Shown: positions 1 through 9,895, counted from the stretch's first letter. The stretch: DNA of 64,000 bases from Coprococcus phoceensis (GCF_900104635.1 NZ_FNWC01000007.1:372001-436000); one strand, 5' to 3'. Program-made: numbers and translations. The notes: generated by a model from the letters alone, not told the origin.

Positions 1-1653
1 GGGGATGAAGCGATTCAATTGTATCTGAACGGCACGATCGCAGATTTGTATGATGGCATGCTCATGAAAGATATGGATAAAGCGGTAGACATTTTGCTGG
101 AGAAAATACGTGAGGACAAAAAGATTCGAATTATCGGAGATTATGATATTGATGGAATCAATTCGACTTACATTTTATTGGAAGGAATCAAGTATCTTGG
201 AGGAGAAGCTGATATCGATATACCGGACCGCATGAAGGATGGATATGGCTTGAACCGAAATCTGATTGATCGTGCATTTGACGATGATATTGATACAATC
301 ATCACCTGTGATAATGGAATTGCGGCAAGAGAAGAGATTGCGTATGGAAAGAGTCTTGGGATGACGATCATAGTGACAGATCATCATGAGATTCCTTATG
401 AGGAGGTAGAAAGTGAAAAACGATATATTCTGCCGCCCGCTGATGCAGTGATTGATCCAAAACAGCAGACATGTGCATATCCATTCAAAGAATTGTGTGG
501 AGCAGGAGTTGCATATAAACTGATCGAGGCGTTGTTCGGCGCGTGTGGAAAAGATATCGAAGATGTGGATTATCTGATGGAGAATGTGGCAATTGCGACA
601 GTCGGAGATGTTATGGATCTGGTCGGAGAGAATCGTATTTTTGTAAAACAAGGTTTGGAGATGCTGAAACGCACAAATAATTTGGGATTGCGGGCGCTGA
701 TGGAATGTACCGGTGTGCCTGTGGAGAGACTTTCGGCATATCATATCGGATTTGTGATCGGACCGTGCCTGAACGCAAGCGGGAGACTGGATACGGCGAA
801 ACGGGCATTGGAGCTTTTGTGTGCAAAGACAAAAAAGGAGGCAGACATACTGGCGGGTGACTTGAAAGCGCTAAATGACAACCGGAAGGATATGACAGCT
901 TCAGCGGTGGAAGAGGCGGTGAAGCAAGTGGAGGAGACCAGACTTGGCGAGGATAAAGTGCTGGTGATCTATCTTCCGGATTGTCACGAAAGTCTTGCCG
1001 GAATTGTAGCTGGAAGAGTGAGGGAGCGTTATCATAAGCCGGTATTTATCTTGACGAAGGCAGAAGAAGGCGTGAAAGGATCGGGGCGTTCTATTGAGAG
1101 TTACCACATGTATGAAGAATTGAATAAGTGCAAATCGCTGTTGACGAAATTTGGCGGACATAAACTTGCGGCGGGACTGTCTTTGGAGGAGGAAAATGTA
1201 GACAGACTCAGAGAAACTTTAAATGATCTGTCAACACTCACACAAGAAGATCTGATTCCTAAGATTTCTATTGATATGCAGATGCCGCTTGGCTATATCA
1301 ATGAAGCGTTTGTGGATGAATTAGAGCTTCTGGAGCCTTTTGGGAAAGGAAATATAAAGCCTGTATTTGTGGAGAAAAACATTGAAATTTTAAGCGCGAG
1401 AATTCTTGGGAAGAATAAAAATGTGTTGAAGATGCAGGTGCAGGATGCGCCTGGAACCCAGATGGATGCCATGTACTTTGGTGATGTGGAGGCATTTTTG
1501 GAATTTTTTAGAGAAAAGTATGGAAAGCCTGCGGTAGATGGTCTGCTTCGGGGACAGAGAAGCAAAGTTGAGGCGGCATTTACATATTATCCCGGAATTA
1601 ATGAATATATGGGGCAGAAAACTGTTCAGATCATCATTCAGAACTATCAGTGA
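1..1653 (+). CDS. recJ: Single-stranded-DNA exonuclease RecJ, 5'-truncated by the window edge
   Basis: DHH-family 5'-3' exonuclease acting on single-stranded DNA in recombination and mismatch/base-excision repair. The frame is open to the first base, so the N-terminus lies outside the window; an internal TTG at 19 is not a credible start. Counting from that TTG, the metal-binding motifs are DYDIDG (41-46), CDNG (97-100) and DHH (121-123), followed by a DHHA1-type domain with GGHKLAAGL near residue 380. RecJ proteins are usually about 560-800 aa; about 550 are seen here, so only a short piece is missing. A sigma-A promoter for apt begins shortly after the stop. Confidence 0.9.
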   Translation, partial: GDEAIQLYLNGTIADLYDGMLMKDMDKAVDILLEKIREDKKIRIIGDYDIDGINSTYILLEGIKYLGGEADIDIPDRMKDGYGLNRNLIDRAFDDDIDTIITCDNGIAAREEIAYGKSLGMTIIVTDHHEIPYEEVESEKRYILPPADAVIDPKQQTCAYPFKELCGAGVAYKLIEALFGACGKDIEDVDYLMENVAIATVGDVMDLVGENRIFVKQGLEMLKRTNNLGLRALMECTGVPVERLSAYHIGFVIGPCLNASGRLDTAKRALELLCAKTKKEADILAGDLKALNDNRKDMTASAVEEAVKQVEETRLGEDKVLVIYLPDCHESLAGIVAGRVRERYHKPVFILTKAEEGVKGSGRSIESYHMYEELNKCKSLLTKFGGHKLAAGLSLEEENVDRLRETLNDLSTLTQEDLIPKISIDMQMPLGYINEAFVDELELLEPFGKGNIKPVFVEKNIEILSARILGKNKNVLKMQVQDAPGTQMDAMYFGDVEAFLEFFREKYGKPAVDGLLRGQRSKVEAAFTYYPGINEYMGQKTVQIIIQNYQ

Positions 1654-1669
1654 GAGTAGTGCAAATGAA

Positions 1670-1698
1670 TTGAAAAAATGACAAAAAAATGCTATACT
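1670..1698 (+). promoter_or_regulatory. Sigma-A promoter upstream of apt
   Basis: TTGAAA (1670-1675), a 17-bp spacer and TATACT (1693-1698). It lies 17 bp after the recJ stop and about 30 bp before the apt start, so apt-relA and downstream genes can be transcribed independently of recJ. Confidence 0.7.
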
Positions 1699-1730
1699 AT
1701 AATATACTGTAAAAATAGGAGTGAGTTAGA

Positions 1731-2258
1731 ATGAAAAAACCAATAGAAGAATATGTAAGAAGTATACCGGATTTTCCCGAAAAAGGGATTATTTTTAGAG
1801 ATGTAACAAGTATTTTAGAAGATGCTGACGGACTTCAGCTGGCGATAGATTTGATGCAGGAAAAAATCGGAGACACGGAATTTGATGTAGTGGTAGGACC
1901 GGAATCCAGAGGATTTATTTTTGGAGTACCGATTGCATATAATCTGCATAAACCGTTTATTCCGGTTCGGAAAAAAGGAAAACTTCCATGCGAGACTGTT
2001 TCGATTCAATATGATTTGGAATATGGGAGCGCTGAGATTGAGATGCATAAAAACTCGATCAAACCGGGACAAAAAGTAGTGATCATCGACGACCTGATGG
2101 CAACCGGAGGTACGATCGAGGCGATTACAAAGCTCATTGAAGGGATGGGCGGAGTGATTGTCAAAGCAGTATTTTTAATGGAACTGGAAGGATTAGAAGG
2201 CAGAAAGAGATTAGAAGGGGTTGACGTAGAGACTGTTATTGCATACCCTGGAAAATAA
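1731..2258 (+). CDS. apt: Adenine phosphoribosyltransferase
   Basis: Purine salvage enzyme that converts adenine and PRPP to AMP and pyrophosphate in the cytosol. The 175-aa product is full length for the family. The PRPP-binding loop VVIIDDLMATGGT lies at residues 116-128, and the N-terminal IPDFPEKGIIFRD segment (12-24) is typical of Apt. The ATG at 1731 follows an AGGAG ribosome site at 1717-1721. The gene lies 22 bp before relA; the recJ-apt-relA order is common in Firmicutes and couples purine salvage with (p)ppGpp metabolism. Confidence 0.96.
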   Translation: MKKPIEEYVRSIPDFPEKGIIFRDVTSILEDADGLQLAIDLMQEKIGDTEFDVVVGPESRGFIFGVPIAYNLHKPFIPVRKKGKLPCETVSIQYDLEYGSAEIEMHKNSIKPGQKVVIIDDLMATGGTIEAITKLIEGMGGVIVKAVFLMELEGLEGRKRLEGVDVETVIAYPGK

Positions 2259-2280
2259 GAACCAGAAAGGGGGGATTAAT

Positions 2281-4584
2281 GTGGCCGACAATAAAGTAAT
2301 AGAGAATCCATACAAGGGACTTGAGATTGTGGATGGGCATGCGGTGAAGGCGCCGGAAGATTATCAGGACCCGAAGATGTTATATGAGGCATTGATCAAA
2401 CGAATTAGAAAGTACCATCCGTCTACAGATATTTCCATGGTGGAAAAAGCGTTCAATATCGCGTACCATGCGCATGAAGGACAGTTTCGAAAATCAGGTG
2501 AGGCATACATTATTCACCCGTTGTGGGTAGGAATCATTCTTGCTGATCTGGAGTTGGATAAAGAGACGATTGTTGCCGGAATTTTGCATGATGTTGTGGA
2601 AGATACTGTGATGACAGAGCAGGAGATTACCGAGATTTTTGGTTCGGAAGTTGCACTGCTTGTGGACGGTGTCACAAAGCTTGGACAATTGTCGTATTCC
2701 GCTGACAAACTGGAGGTGCAGGCGGAGAACTTAAGAAAGATGTTTTTGGCGATGGCAAAAGATATCCGAGTGATTCTGATCAAGCTTGCGGACAGACTGC
2801 ATAATATGAGAACACTTCAGTTCATGCGTCCGGAAAAGCAGATTGAGAAAGCGCGTGAGACGATGGACATCTATGCGCCGATTGCACAGAGACTTGGTAT
2901 TTCCAGGATTAAGACAGAACTTGATGATCTGTCTTTGAAATATTCTCAACCGGAAGTATTTTATGATCTTGTGCAGCAGATCAATGCGAGAAAGACAGAG
3001 CGTGAAGAATTTGTGCAGCAGATTGTCGAAGAAGTGTCAGAACATATGAAAAATGCGAAGATTAAGGCAGAAGTAAAAGGCAGAGTGAAACATTTCTTCA
3101 GTATTTATAAAAAGATGGTCAATCAGGATAAGACAGTGGATCAGATTTATGATTTGTTTGCAGTCCGGATCATTGTGGAGTCAGTGAAAGACTGTTATGC
3201 TGCACTTGGTGTTATTCATGAGATGTACACGCCGATTCCGGGGCGTTTTAAAGATTATATTGCGATGCCAAAGCCGAATATGTATCAGTCATTGCATACG
3301 ACATTGATGAGCTCAGTGGGACAGCCATTTGAGATTCAGATCCGTACCGAGGAGATGCATAAGACGGCGGAGTATGGTATTGCTGCCCATTGGAAATATA
3401 AAGAATCCAATGATGGCAAAAAGAGTGTTGCCGCGCAGGAAGAGGAAAAACTAAGCTGGTTAAGACAGATTTTGGAATGGCAGCAGGATACAGATAACCG
3501 CGAATTTTTAAGTCTCTTGAAAGGAGACCTGGATTTGTTCGCAGAAGATGTCTACTGCTTTACGCCGAATGGGGATGTAAAGAATCTGCCGAATGGTTCT
3601 ACGCCGGTTGATTTTGCTTATGCAATTCACAGTGCGGTCGGAAATAAGATGGTAGGAGCCCGTGTGAACGGAAAACTTGTAAATATTGATTATAAGATTC
3701 AAAATGGTGACAGAATTGAGATTCTTACTTCGCAAAATTCCAAGGGACCGAGTCGTGACTGGCTGAACATTGTAAAAAGTACGCAGGCGCGTAACAAGAT
3801 CAATCAGTGGTTTAAGAAAGAATTTAAGGAAGAGAATATTGTTCGCGGAAAAGAGATGCTTGCGGCGTATTGCAAGACAAAATCTATTGTGCTCAGTGAT
3901 TTGACCAAGCCGAAATACATGCAGGTAGTACAGATCAAATATGGCTTCCGTGATTGGGATGCGGTGCTTGCGTCAATCGGGCATGGCGGCTTAAAAGAAG
4001 GTCAGGTTATCAATCGTCTTTTGGAGGAATACGAAAAAGATCATAAGGCAGCTGTGACAGATGAGACGATTATTGAACGGGTATCTGAAGCGTCTAAGAA
4101 TAAAGTACATGTGACGAAGTCGAAAAGCGGAATTGTTGTAAAGGGAATTGATGACATGGCGGTTCGGTTTTCCAGATGCTGTAATCCGGTTCCGGGAGAT
4201 GAGATTGTCGGCTTTGTGACACGAGGACGTGGAATGTCTATTCATAGAACGGACTGTGTCAACATCATTCATTTATCGGAGGCGGAAAGAGCCAGATTGA
4301 TTGATGCGGAGTGGGAGACAAATGCGTCGGATGAAGCCGGTGGGCAGTATATGTCGGGAATCAAGATGTATGCAAATAACCGGCAAGGTCTGCTTATGGA
4401 GATTTCTAAGATATTTACAGAGAATAAAATTGATATCAATTTGATGAATACGCGTGTCAGCAAACAGGGAGTTGCAACAATTGAACTTGGTTTTGTTGTT
4501 CGCGGCAGAGAAGAATTGAGTCGAATTGTGGAAAAATTGCGTCAGATAGAGGGCGTGATTGATATTGAACGTACGGCAGGGTAA
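2281..4584 (+). CDS. relA: Bifunctional (p)ppGpp synthetase/hydrolase (Rel)
   Basis: Stringent-response enzyme that makes and degrades (p)ppGpp. The start chosen is GTG 2281 behind AAAGGGGGG (2265-2275), because the longer frame from TTG 2239 runs inside apt. In the 767-aa product: HD hydrolase domain (H63, HD at 103-104, HDVVEDT), RelA/SpoT synthetase domain (about 265-375, with GRFKDYIAMPKPN at 321-333), TGS domain (about 423-485), a Cys-containing RFSRCCNPVPGD segment, and a C-terminal ACT domain (last ~75 aa). The RFKD motif, with an intact HD site, points to a bifunctional Rel rather than a synthetase-only RelA. Confidence 0.96.
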   Translation: MADNKVIENPYKGLEIVDGHAVKAPEDYQDPKMLYEALIKRIRKYHPSTDISMVEKAFNIAYHAHEGQFRKSGEAYIIHPLWVGIILADLELDKETIVAGILHDVVEDTVMTEQEITEIFGSEVALLVDGVTKLGQLSYSADKLEVQAENLRKMFLAMAKDIRVILIKLADRLHNMRTLQFMRPEKQIEKARETMDIYAPIAQRLGISRIKTELDDLSLKYSQPEVFYDLVQQINARKTEREEFVQQIVEEVSEHMKNAKIKAEVKGRVKHFFSIYKKMVNQDKTVDQIYDLFAVRIIVESVKDCYAALGVIHEMYTPIPGRFKDYIAMPKPNMYQSLHTTLMSSVGQPFEIQIRTEEMHKTAEYGIAAHWKYKESNDGKKSVAAQEEEKLSWLRQILEWQQDTDNREFLSLLKGDLDLFAEDVYCFTPNGDVKNLPNGSTPVDFAYAIHSAVGNKMVGARVNGKLVNIDYKIQNGDRIEILTSQNSKGPSRDWLNIVKSTQARNKINQWFKKEFKEENIVRGKEMLAAYCKTKSIVLSDLTKPKYMQVVQIKYGFRDWDAVLASIGHGGLKEGQVINRLLEEYEKDHKAAVTDETIIERVSEASKNKVHVTKSKSGIVVKGIDDMAVRFSRCCNPVPGDEIVGFVTRGRGMSIHRTDCVNIIHLSEAERARLIDAEWETNASDEAGGQYMSGIKMYANNRQGLLMEISKIFTENKIDINLMNTRVSKQGVATIELGFVVRGREELSRIVEKLRQIEGVIDIERTAG

Positions 4585-4588
4585 AAGA

Positions 4589-5209
4589 ATGAAGATAGAA
4601 AAATATGCATTGGGTTCACTGGGGACCAACTGTTATTTAGTGGAAAATGAGGAGACAAAAGAGCTGGTTATCATTGATCCGGCGATTTGTCCGGATTATA
4701 TGATCAGTTATGTGAAACGAATCGGCTATGAGCCGAAAGCAATTCTTCTGACACATGGTCATTTTGATCATGTGATGGGAATTGAAGGGTGGACAAAAGA
4801 ATTCGATATTCCGGTATATATTTATAAAGATGAAGCGGCAATATTGAGAGATCCGGCATTAAATCTTTCCAGCATGTTTGGGACAAGTTATGCCTATGAG
4901 AAAGTAACCTGTCTGAGTGATGGGGAAAAACTTGTGCTGGCAGGATATACGTTTGAAGTGATTCATACACCCGGGCATACAAGTGGCGGATGCTGTTACT
5001 ATGTGAAGGATGAGGAAGTGCTGTTTAGCGGAGATACACTGTTTTGCAGAAGCGTTGGTCGAAGCGACTTCCCGACCGGAAGCGCATCAGTTTTGGTGAA
5101 ATCGATTCAAGAAAAATTATTCTCCCTTCCGGATCAGGTGATGGTCTATCCGGGGCATAACGATTTGACTTGCATTGCGGATGAAAAACAGTATAATCCG
5201 TTTATTTAA
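4589..5209 (+). CDS. MBL-fold metallo-hydrolase, glyoxalase II-like
   Basis: Cytosolic metallo-beta-lactamase-fold hydrolase of 206 aa. The zinc ligands are visible: THGHFDH (55-61), HTPGHTSGG, FSGDTLF and a late PGH. This arrangement is that of YcbL/GloB-like hydrolases. The substrate is not established; members of this group hydrolyse small thioesters such as hydroxyacylglutathione analogues. ATG 4589 was preferred over an upstream in-frame start because it lies 4 bp after the relA stop with GCAGGG just before it. It is translationally close-coupled to relA and followed by a strong hairpin before hemZ. Confidence 0.85.
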   Translation: MKIEKYALGSLGTNCYLVENEETKELVIIDPAICPDYMISYVKRIGYEPKAILLTHGHFDHVMGIEGWTKEFDIPVYIYKDEAAILRDPALNLSSMFGTSYAYEKVTCLSDGEKLVLAGYTFEVIHTPGHTSGGCCYYVKDEEVLFSGDTLFCRSVGRSDFPTGSASVLVKSIQEKLFSLPDQVMVYPGHNDLTCIADEKQYNPFI

Positions 5210-5214
5210 AGGTT

Positions 5215-5259
5215 CAATTTGGGACGTAGTAAAATTGAAGTTTACTACGTCCCAAATTG
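5215..5259 (+). repeat. Perfect 19-bp inverted repeat between MBL hydrolase and hemZ
   Basis: CAATTTGGGACGTAGTAAA (5215-5233), a 7-nt loop, and its exact reverse complement (5241-5259). In RNA the stem can grow by G-U pairs outward on both sides. No T-run follows, and the hemZ ribosome site GAGGTG starts 8 nt after the stem, so it is unlikely to be an ordinary terminator. Confidence 0.85.
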
Positions 5260-5278
5260 GGTTGAAGTGAGGTGTAAA

Positions 5279-6745
5279 ATGATAAAAATAATCGTAAAAG
5301 AGGAAATGTATATATACGATATGTACCATATTTTAAGGGCTTTTTACCCGGGGAGTGAGATTGACCAAACAATCGACAGTGGTGTCCCTAATTTGATTGA
5401 ACTGAGAATAGATGGGCAGCGAAAAGAGTGTCTTTTGATCAACCAAAATGAGGTGGAAGAATACGCAGAGCGAAAGCAGAAAAAGAGGTATGTGAACCTG
5501 AAAGTGTATGACTGGTTGTCAAAACAAACCGAAAAGGAACTTGCCTGGGGTGTGTTGACAGGAATCAGACCGACGAAGATTATGATGAACTTGCTGGAAG
5601 AAGGAAAAAGCGAACAGGATGTCATTGACTATATGAAAGAAAATTATCGGACAACGGACAAAAAAGCAAACCTCGGCATGGAGATTGCAAAACGAGAGAA
5701 AGCGCTGCTGGCTCAATTAGACTATAAGGATGGCTACAGTCTTTATGTGGGGATTCCATTTTGTCCAACTACCTGCAGTTACTGCTCCTTTACCTCGCAG
5801 CCAATTCACAAATGGAAAGACCGGGTAGACGAATATTTAGATGCCTTGTGTAAAGAGATCACTTTTGTAGGAGAAGTGTCAAAAGAAAAGAAACTAAATA
5901 CGGTTTATATTGGTGGAGGAACGCCTACGACGCTGGAACCGGAACAGTTGGAGAGACTTTTGTCACATATTGAAAAAACATTTTCATTTGAAGATTTGAA
6001 AGAATTTACGGTGGAAGCGGGGCGTCCGGACAGTATTACAAAAGAAAAGTTGGAAGTGCTGAGAAGACATCAAATTTCCAGAATTTCAATCAATCCGCAG
6101 ACAATGCAGCAAAAGACATTAGATTGTATCGGGCGAAAACATACAGTAGAGGATATTCGACAAGTGTATGCGATGGCAAGGGAACTGGGATTTGAGAACA
6201 TTAATATGGATTTGATTGCGGGACTCCCGGGAGAAACTTTAGACGATATGAAAGATACACTGCGACAGATAGAAATGTTTGCCCCGGACAGTCTGACTGT
6301 GCATGCGCTTGCGATGAAGCGTGCATCCAGACTGACACAGGAAAAACGAGAGGGAAGCTATCGGGGAAATGACCAGGCAGACAGTGCCACGATGTTATCG
6401 GAGATGATCGAACTCGCAGCAGAATATGCGGGGAAAATGCAGCTCGTACCGTATTATCTGTATAGGCAGAAGAATATTGCGGGAAATTTTGAAAATGTTG
6501 GTTATGCAAAGGTTGACAAAGCCGGAATATACAATATACTTATTATGGAAGAGAAACAATCTATCGTGGCTGTGGGAGCAGGGGCATCGACAAAGATCGT
6601 GCTGCCAAAAGAGAAGACCTTGATAGATGAAAAGACAGGCAATCCGAAGCAGATTGTCAGGACGGAGAATGTAAAAGACGTCGAACAATACATCAATCGA
6701 ATTGATGAAATGATAGAGCGAAAAGGAGAATGGTTATGGCATTAA
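5279..6745 (+). CDS. hemZ: Oxygen-independent coproporphyrinogen dehydrogenase HemZ (radical SAM)
   Basis: Radical-SAM protein of the HemN/HemZ family, 488 aa. The N-terminal ~150 aa is the HemZ-type extension. The iron-sulfur cluster motif CPTTCSYC places cysteines at 162, 166 and 169, followed by the IGGGTPT segment typical of the family. It is annotated for anaerobic oxidation of coproporphyrinogen III, but many HemN-like proteins have other roles and no other haem gene is in this window, so the substrate is uncertain. Start ATG 5279 follows GAGGTG (5269-5274); the frame open from 5219 runs through the hairpin and lacks a ribosome site. It overlaps hisS by 10 bp. Confidence 0.85.
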   Translation: MIKIIVKEEMYIYDMYHILRAFYPGSEIDQTIDSGVPNLIELRIDGQRKECLLINQNEVEEYAERKQKKRYVNLKVYDWLSKQTEKELAWGVLTGIRPTKIMMNLLEEGKSEQDVIDYMKENYRTTDKKANLGMEIAKREKALLAQLDYKDGYSLYVGIPFCPTTCSYCSFTSQPIHKWKDRVDEYLDALCKEITFVGEVSKEKKLNTVYIGGGTPTTLEPEQLERLLSHIEKTFSFEDLKEFTVEAGRPDSITKEKLEVLRRHQISRISINPQTMQQKTLDCIGRKHTVEDIRQVYAMARELGFENINMDLIAGLPGETLDDMKDTLRQIEMFAPDSLTVHALAMKRASRLTQEKREGSYRGNDQADSATMLSEMIELAAEYAGKMQLVPYYLYRQKNIAGNFENVGYAKVDKAGIYNILIMEEKQSIVAVGAGASTKIVLPKEKTLIDEKTGNPKQIVRTENVKDVEQYINRIDEMIERKGEWLWH

Positions 6746-7995
6746 AGAAAAAACCAGTCACAGGCATGAAAGATATGTTGCCGGCAGAGATGGAGATCCG
6801 CGATTATGTGATTCAGATGATTAAAGACACATACCGCACATTTGGATTTTCTTCCATGGAGACACCATGTGTGGAGCACATTGAGAATCTGTGCAGCAAA
6901 CAGGGTGGAGACAATGAAAAACTAATTTTCAAGATTTTAAAACGTGGAGAAAAATTAAAATTAGATACAGCGAAAGAAGAGATGGATTTGGTGGATGGAG
7001 GTCTTCGCTATGACCTGACAGTGCCGTTGTCCAGATATTATGCGAACAATGCAAGTGTGTTGCCGTCACCGTTTAAAGCATTGCAGATGGGAAATGTGTG
7101 GAGAGCGGATAGACCGCAAAGAGGACGTTTCCGTCAGTTTATGCAATGCGATATCGACATTCTTGGTGAACCAAGTAACTTAGCGGAGATTGAGCTGATC
7201 TTGGCGACAACAACACTGCTTGGAAAGTTAGATTTCAAAAACTTTACAATTCGTATCAATGACAGAAAAATCTTAAAAGCAATGGCTGCTTACAGTGGTT
7301 TTGAAGAGAAAGATTACGATACTGTATTTATTATTTTAGATAAAATGGATAAGATTGGCTTGGACGGTGTGGCGAAAGAACTGAAAGAGAACGGATATGC
7401 AAAGGAATCTATTGAGAAATACTTAGAACTCTTTAAAAAGATTACAAATGATATCGAAGGTGTGCGCTACTGCAAAGAAAAACTGGAAGGATTTTTGGAA
7501 GCAGAGACAGCCGATGGATTAGAAATGATTATTTCCAGTGTAGAAAGTGCAAAAGAGGCAGAATTTAAAGTGAGCTTTGACCCGACATTAGTACGCGGTA
7601 TGTCATATTATACAGGAACGATTTTTGAGATTTCCATGGATGAATTCGGCGGCTCTGTAGGAGGCGGCGGACGTTACGATGAGATGATCGGGAAATTTAC
7701 AGGGCAGCCGACACCGGCATGTGGATTTTCAATCGGATTTGAGCGTATCGTAATGCTGCTTTTGGAAAGAGGATATAAAGTTCCAACCAGCAGAGAAAAG
7801 AAGGCATTGCTGATTGAAAAAGGAATGTCTGCAGAAGGAATGTTAAAAATCCTTGCGATTGCGAAAGAAGAGCGTGCAAACGGAAAACAGGTGATGCTTG
7901 TGAATATGAAGAAAAACAAAAAGTTCCAGAAAGAACAGCTTATGAATGAAGGATATACAGATATTCAGGAAATTTTTAAAGATAATATAAAATAG
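6736..7995 (+). CDS. hisS: Histidine--tRNA ligase
   Basis: Class II aminoacyl-tRNA synthetase, 419 aa. Motif 2 (MGNVWRADRPQRGRFRQFMQ) and the histidine-binding signature (LVRGMSYYTGTIFE) are present, followed by GGGRYDEM and the motif 3 segment GFSIGFERIVMLL; the C-terminal anticodon-binding domain is compact. Two ATGs compete: 6730 sits only 2 nt from GGAG (6724-6727), whereas 6736 is 8 nt away and was chosen. The gene overlaps the end of hemZ, which implies translational coupling, and is followed 16 bp later by aspS. The hisS-aspS pair is a conserved Firmicutes arrangement. Confidence 0.94.
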   Translation: MALKKKPVTGMKDMLPAEMEIRDYVIQMIKDTYRTFGFSSMETPCVEHIENLCSKQGGDNEKLIFKILKRGEKLKLDTAKEEMDLVDGGLRYDLTVPLSRYYANNASVLPSPFKALQMGNVWRADRPQRGRFRQFMQCDIDILGEPSNLAEIELILATTTLLGKLDFKNFTIRINDRKILKAMAAYSGFEEKDYDTVFIILDKMDKIGLDGVAKELKENGYAKESIEKYLELFKKITNDIEGVRYCKEKLEGFLEAETADGLEMIISSVESAKEAEFKVSFDPTLVRGMSYYTGTIFEISMDEFGGSVGGGGRYDEMIGKFTGQPTPACGFSIGFERIVMLLLERGYKVPTSREKKALLIEKGMSAEGMLKILAIAKEERANGKQVMLVNMKKNKKFQKEQLMNEGYTDIQEIFKDNIK

Positions 7996-8011
7996 AAAGC
8001 GAGAGAGAACA

Positions 8012-9820
8012 ATGGCAGAATCAATGCAGGGCTTGAAGAGAAGCCACAGATGTGCAGAGTTAAGTAAGGTAAATATCGGAGAGACAGTAACTGTAATGGG
8101 ATGGGTGCAGAAGAACCGTAATAAAGGTGGAATTGTATTCGTGGATTTACGTGACCGTTCCGGATTGCTGCAGCTTATTTTTGAAAATGGAAGCGTGAGC
8201 GAAGAAGATTTTGAAAAAGCAGGAAAGCTTCGCAGTGAATTTGTAATTGCAGCAGTGGGTACTGTAGAAGCACGTTCCGGTGCAGTGAATGAAAATCTTG
8301 CGACAGGAGAGATTGAGATTCGTGTAAAAGAACTTCGTATTTTATCTGAGTCTGAGACACCACCGTTCCCAATTGAAGAGAACAGCAAGACAAAAGAGGA
8401 ATTACGTCTGAAATACCGCGTGTTGGATTTGAGAAGACCAGATTTACAGAGAAACCTGATGATGAGAAGTAAAGCGGCGACATTGACACGTCAATTCCTT
8501 GCAGAGGAAGGATTTTTGGAAATCGAGACACCGATGTTGATCAAAAGTACTCCGGAGGGAGCGAGAGATTACCTTGTGCCAAGCCGTGTGCATCCGGGAA
8601 ATTTCTATGCGCTTCCACAGTCACCACAGATTTTTAAACAGCTTTTGATGTGTGCGGGATATGATCGTTATTTCCAAATTGTAAAATGTTTCCGTGATGA
8701 AGATTTACGTGCAGACCGTCAGCCGGAATTTACACAGATTGATATGGAATTATCGTTTGTTGATGTGGACGATGTCATTGACGTTAATGAAAGATTACTG
8801 GCTAAAATGTTCAAAGAGATTCTTGGGATAGAAGTTTCTCTTCCAATCCAGAGAATGACATGGCAGGAAGCAATGGATCGTTTCGGCTCAGACAAACCGG
8901 ATATCCGGTTCGGAATGGAATTGACAGATGTGTCGGAAGTTGTGAAAGACTGCGAATTTGTAGTGTTTAAAAATGCATTGGAAAATGGCGGAAGCGTTCG
9001 AGGAATCAATGCCAAAGGCCAGGGGGCAATGCCGCGTAAGAAAATCGATAAACTGGTTGATTTGGCAAAAGACTTTGGTGCGAAAGGTCTCGCATACGTG
9101 GCAATACAGGAAGATGGCACAATCAAGTCTTCTTTTGCAAAATTCATGAGTGAAGAGGAAATGGCAGCACTTGTAAAAGCAATGGATGGAGAAAATGGTG
9201 ACTTACTGCTCTTTGCAGCAGATAAAAATCAGGTCGTATGGGATGTCCTTGGAAACTTACGTCTTGAAATTGCACGTCAGCTGGAACTTCTTGATAAGAA
9301 TGAATATAAATTCTTGTGGATCACAGAATTCCCATTGTTAGAGTGGAATGAGGAGGCCGGAAGATACACAGCAATGCATCATCCATTTACAATGCCGATG
9401 GAAGAAGATTTGCATCTGATCGACACAGATCCGGGAAAAGTACGTGCAAAAGCTTATGATATTGTACTGAACGGTACAGAAATCGGTGGTGGAAGTGTCA
9501 GAATCTTCAATCAGGAGATTCAGAGCAAGATGTTTGAAGTGCTTGGGTTTACAAAAGAGCAGGCGCAGGAACAGTTTGGATTCTTGTTGAATGCATTCAA
9601 ATACGGAGTGCCGCCTCACGCAGGACTTGCATATGGATTGGATCGTCTTGTGATGCTGATGGCAAAAGAAGACAGTATCCGTGATGTTATTGCATTCCCG
9701 AAAGTAAAAGATGCATCGGATCTGATGACAGAAGCACCTTCAGGGGTAGATCAGAAACAGTTAGATGAGCTTTGCTTGGCTATCACAAAAAAAGAAGAAA
9801 GAGAAACCTTCTTGGTTTAA
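8012..9820 (+). CDS. aspS: Aspartate--tRNA ligase
   Basis: Class II aminoacyl-tRNA synthetase of 602 aa, the length of the bacterial type that carries a GAD insertion. It has the N-terminal OB-fold anticodon domain (GWVQKNRNKGGIVFVDLRD), the catalytic core (SPQIFKQLLM, FRDEDLRADRQPEFTQID) and motif 3 near the end (GLAYGLDRLVML). Whether it discriminates tRNA-Asp only or also charges tRNA-Asn cannot be read directly. Codon use is C/T-ending and biased, as expected for a well expressed gene. The upstream ribosome site is a weak GCGAGAGAG. It is the last gene of the operon. Confidence 0.95.
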   Translation: MAESMQGLKRSHRCAELSKVNIGETVTVMGWVQKNRNKGGIVFVDLRDRSGLLQLIFENGSVSEEDFEKAGKLRSEFVIAAVGTVEARSGAVNENLATGEIEIRVKELRILSESETPPFPIEENSKTKEELRLKYRVLDLRRPDLQRNLMMRSKAATLTRQFLAEEGFLEIETPMLIKSTPEGARDYLVPSRVHPGNFYALPQSPQIFKQLLMCAGYDRYFQIVKCFRDEDLRADRQPEFTQIDMELSFVDVDDVIDVNERLLAKMFKEILGIEVSLPIQRMTWQEAMDRFGSDKPDIRFGMELTDVSEVVKDCEFVVFKNALENGGSVRGINAKGQGAMPRKKIDKLVDLAKDFGAKGLAYVAIQEDGTIKSSFAKFMSEEEMAALVKAMDGENGDLLLFAADKNQVVWDVLGNLRLEIARQLELLDKNEYKFLWITEFPLLEWNEEAGRYTAMHHPFTMPMEEDLHLIDTDPGKVRAKAYDIVLNGTEIGGGSVRIFNQEIQSKMFEVLGFTKEQAQEQFGFLLNAFKYGVPPHAGLAYGLDRLVMLMAKEDSIRDVIAFPKVKDASDLMTEAPSGVDQKQLDELCLAITKKEERETFLV

Positions 9821-9895
9821 TGTTCGCAGCGATTTTAGTTGTAGTGGCAAAATTTCGTAAAGAAAAAAACATGTAGTGTAATAAGGTGATATGTG

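Noticed and set aside
175..744. 189-aa antisense ORF inside recJ, and similar long antisense ORFs in relA, thrC, pheT and nadE
   Set aside because: Shadow frames of well-supported genes; Cys/His/Ile-rich composition, no ribosome sites.
9820..9876. 18-aa hydrophobic ORF overlapping the aspS stop
   Set aside because: Too short, with no convincing ribosome site; kept only as a note.
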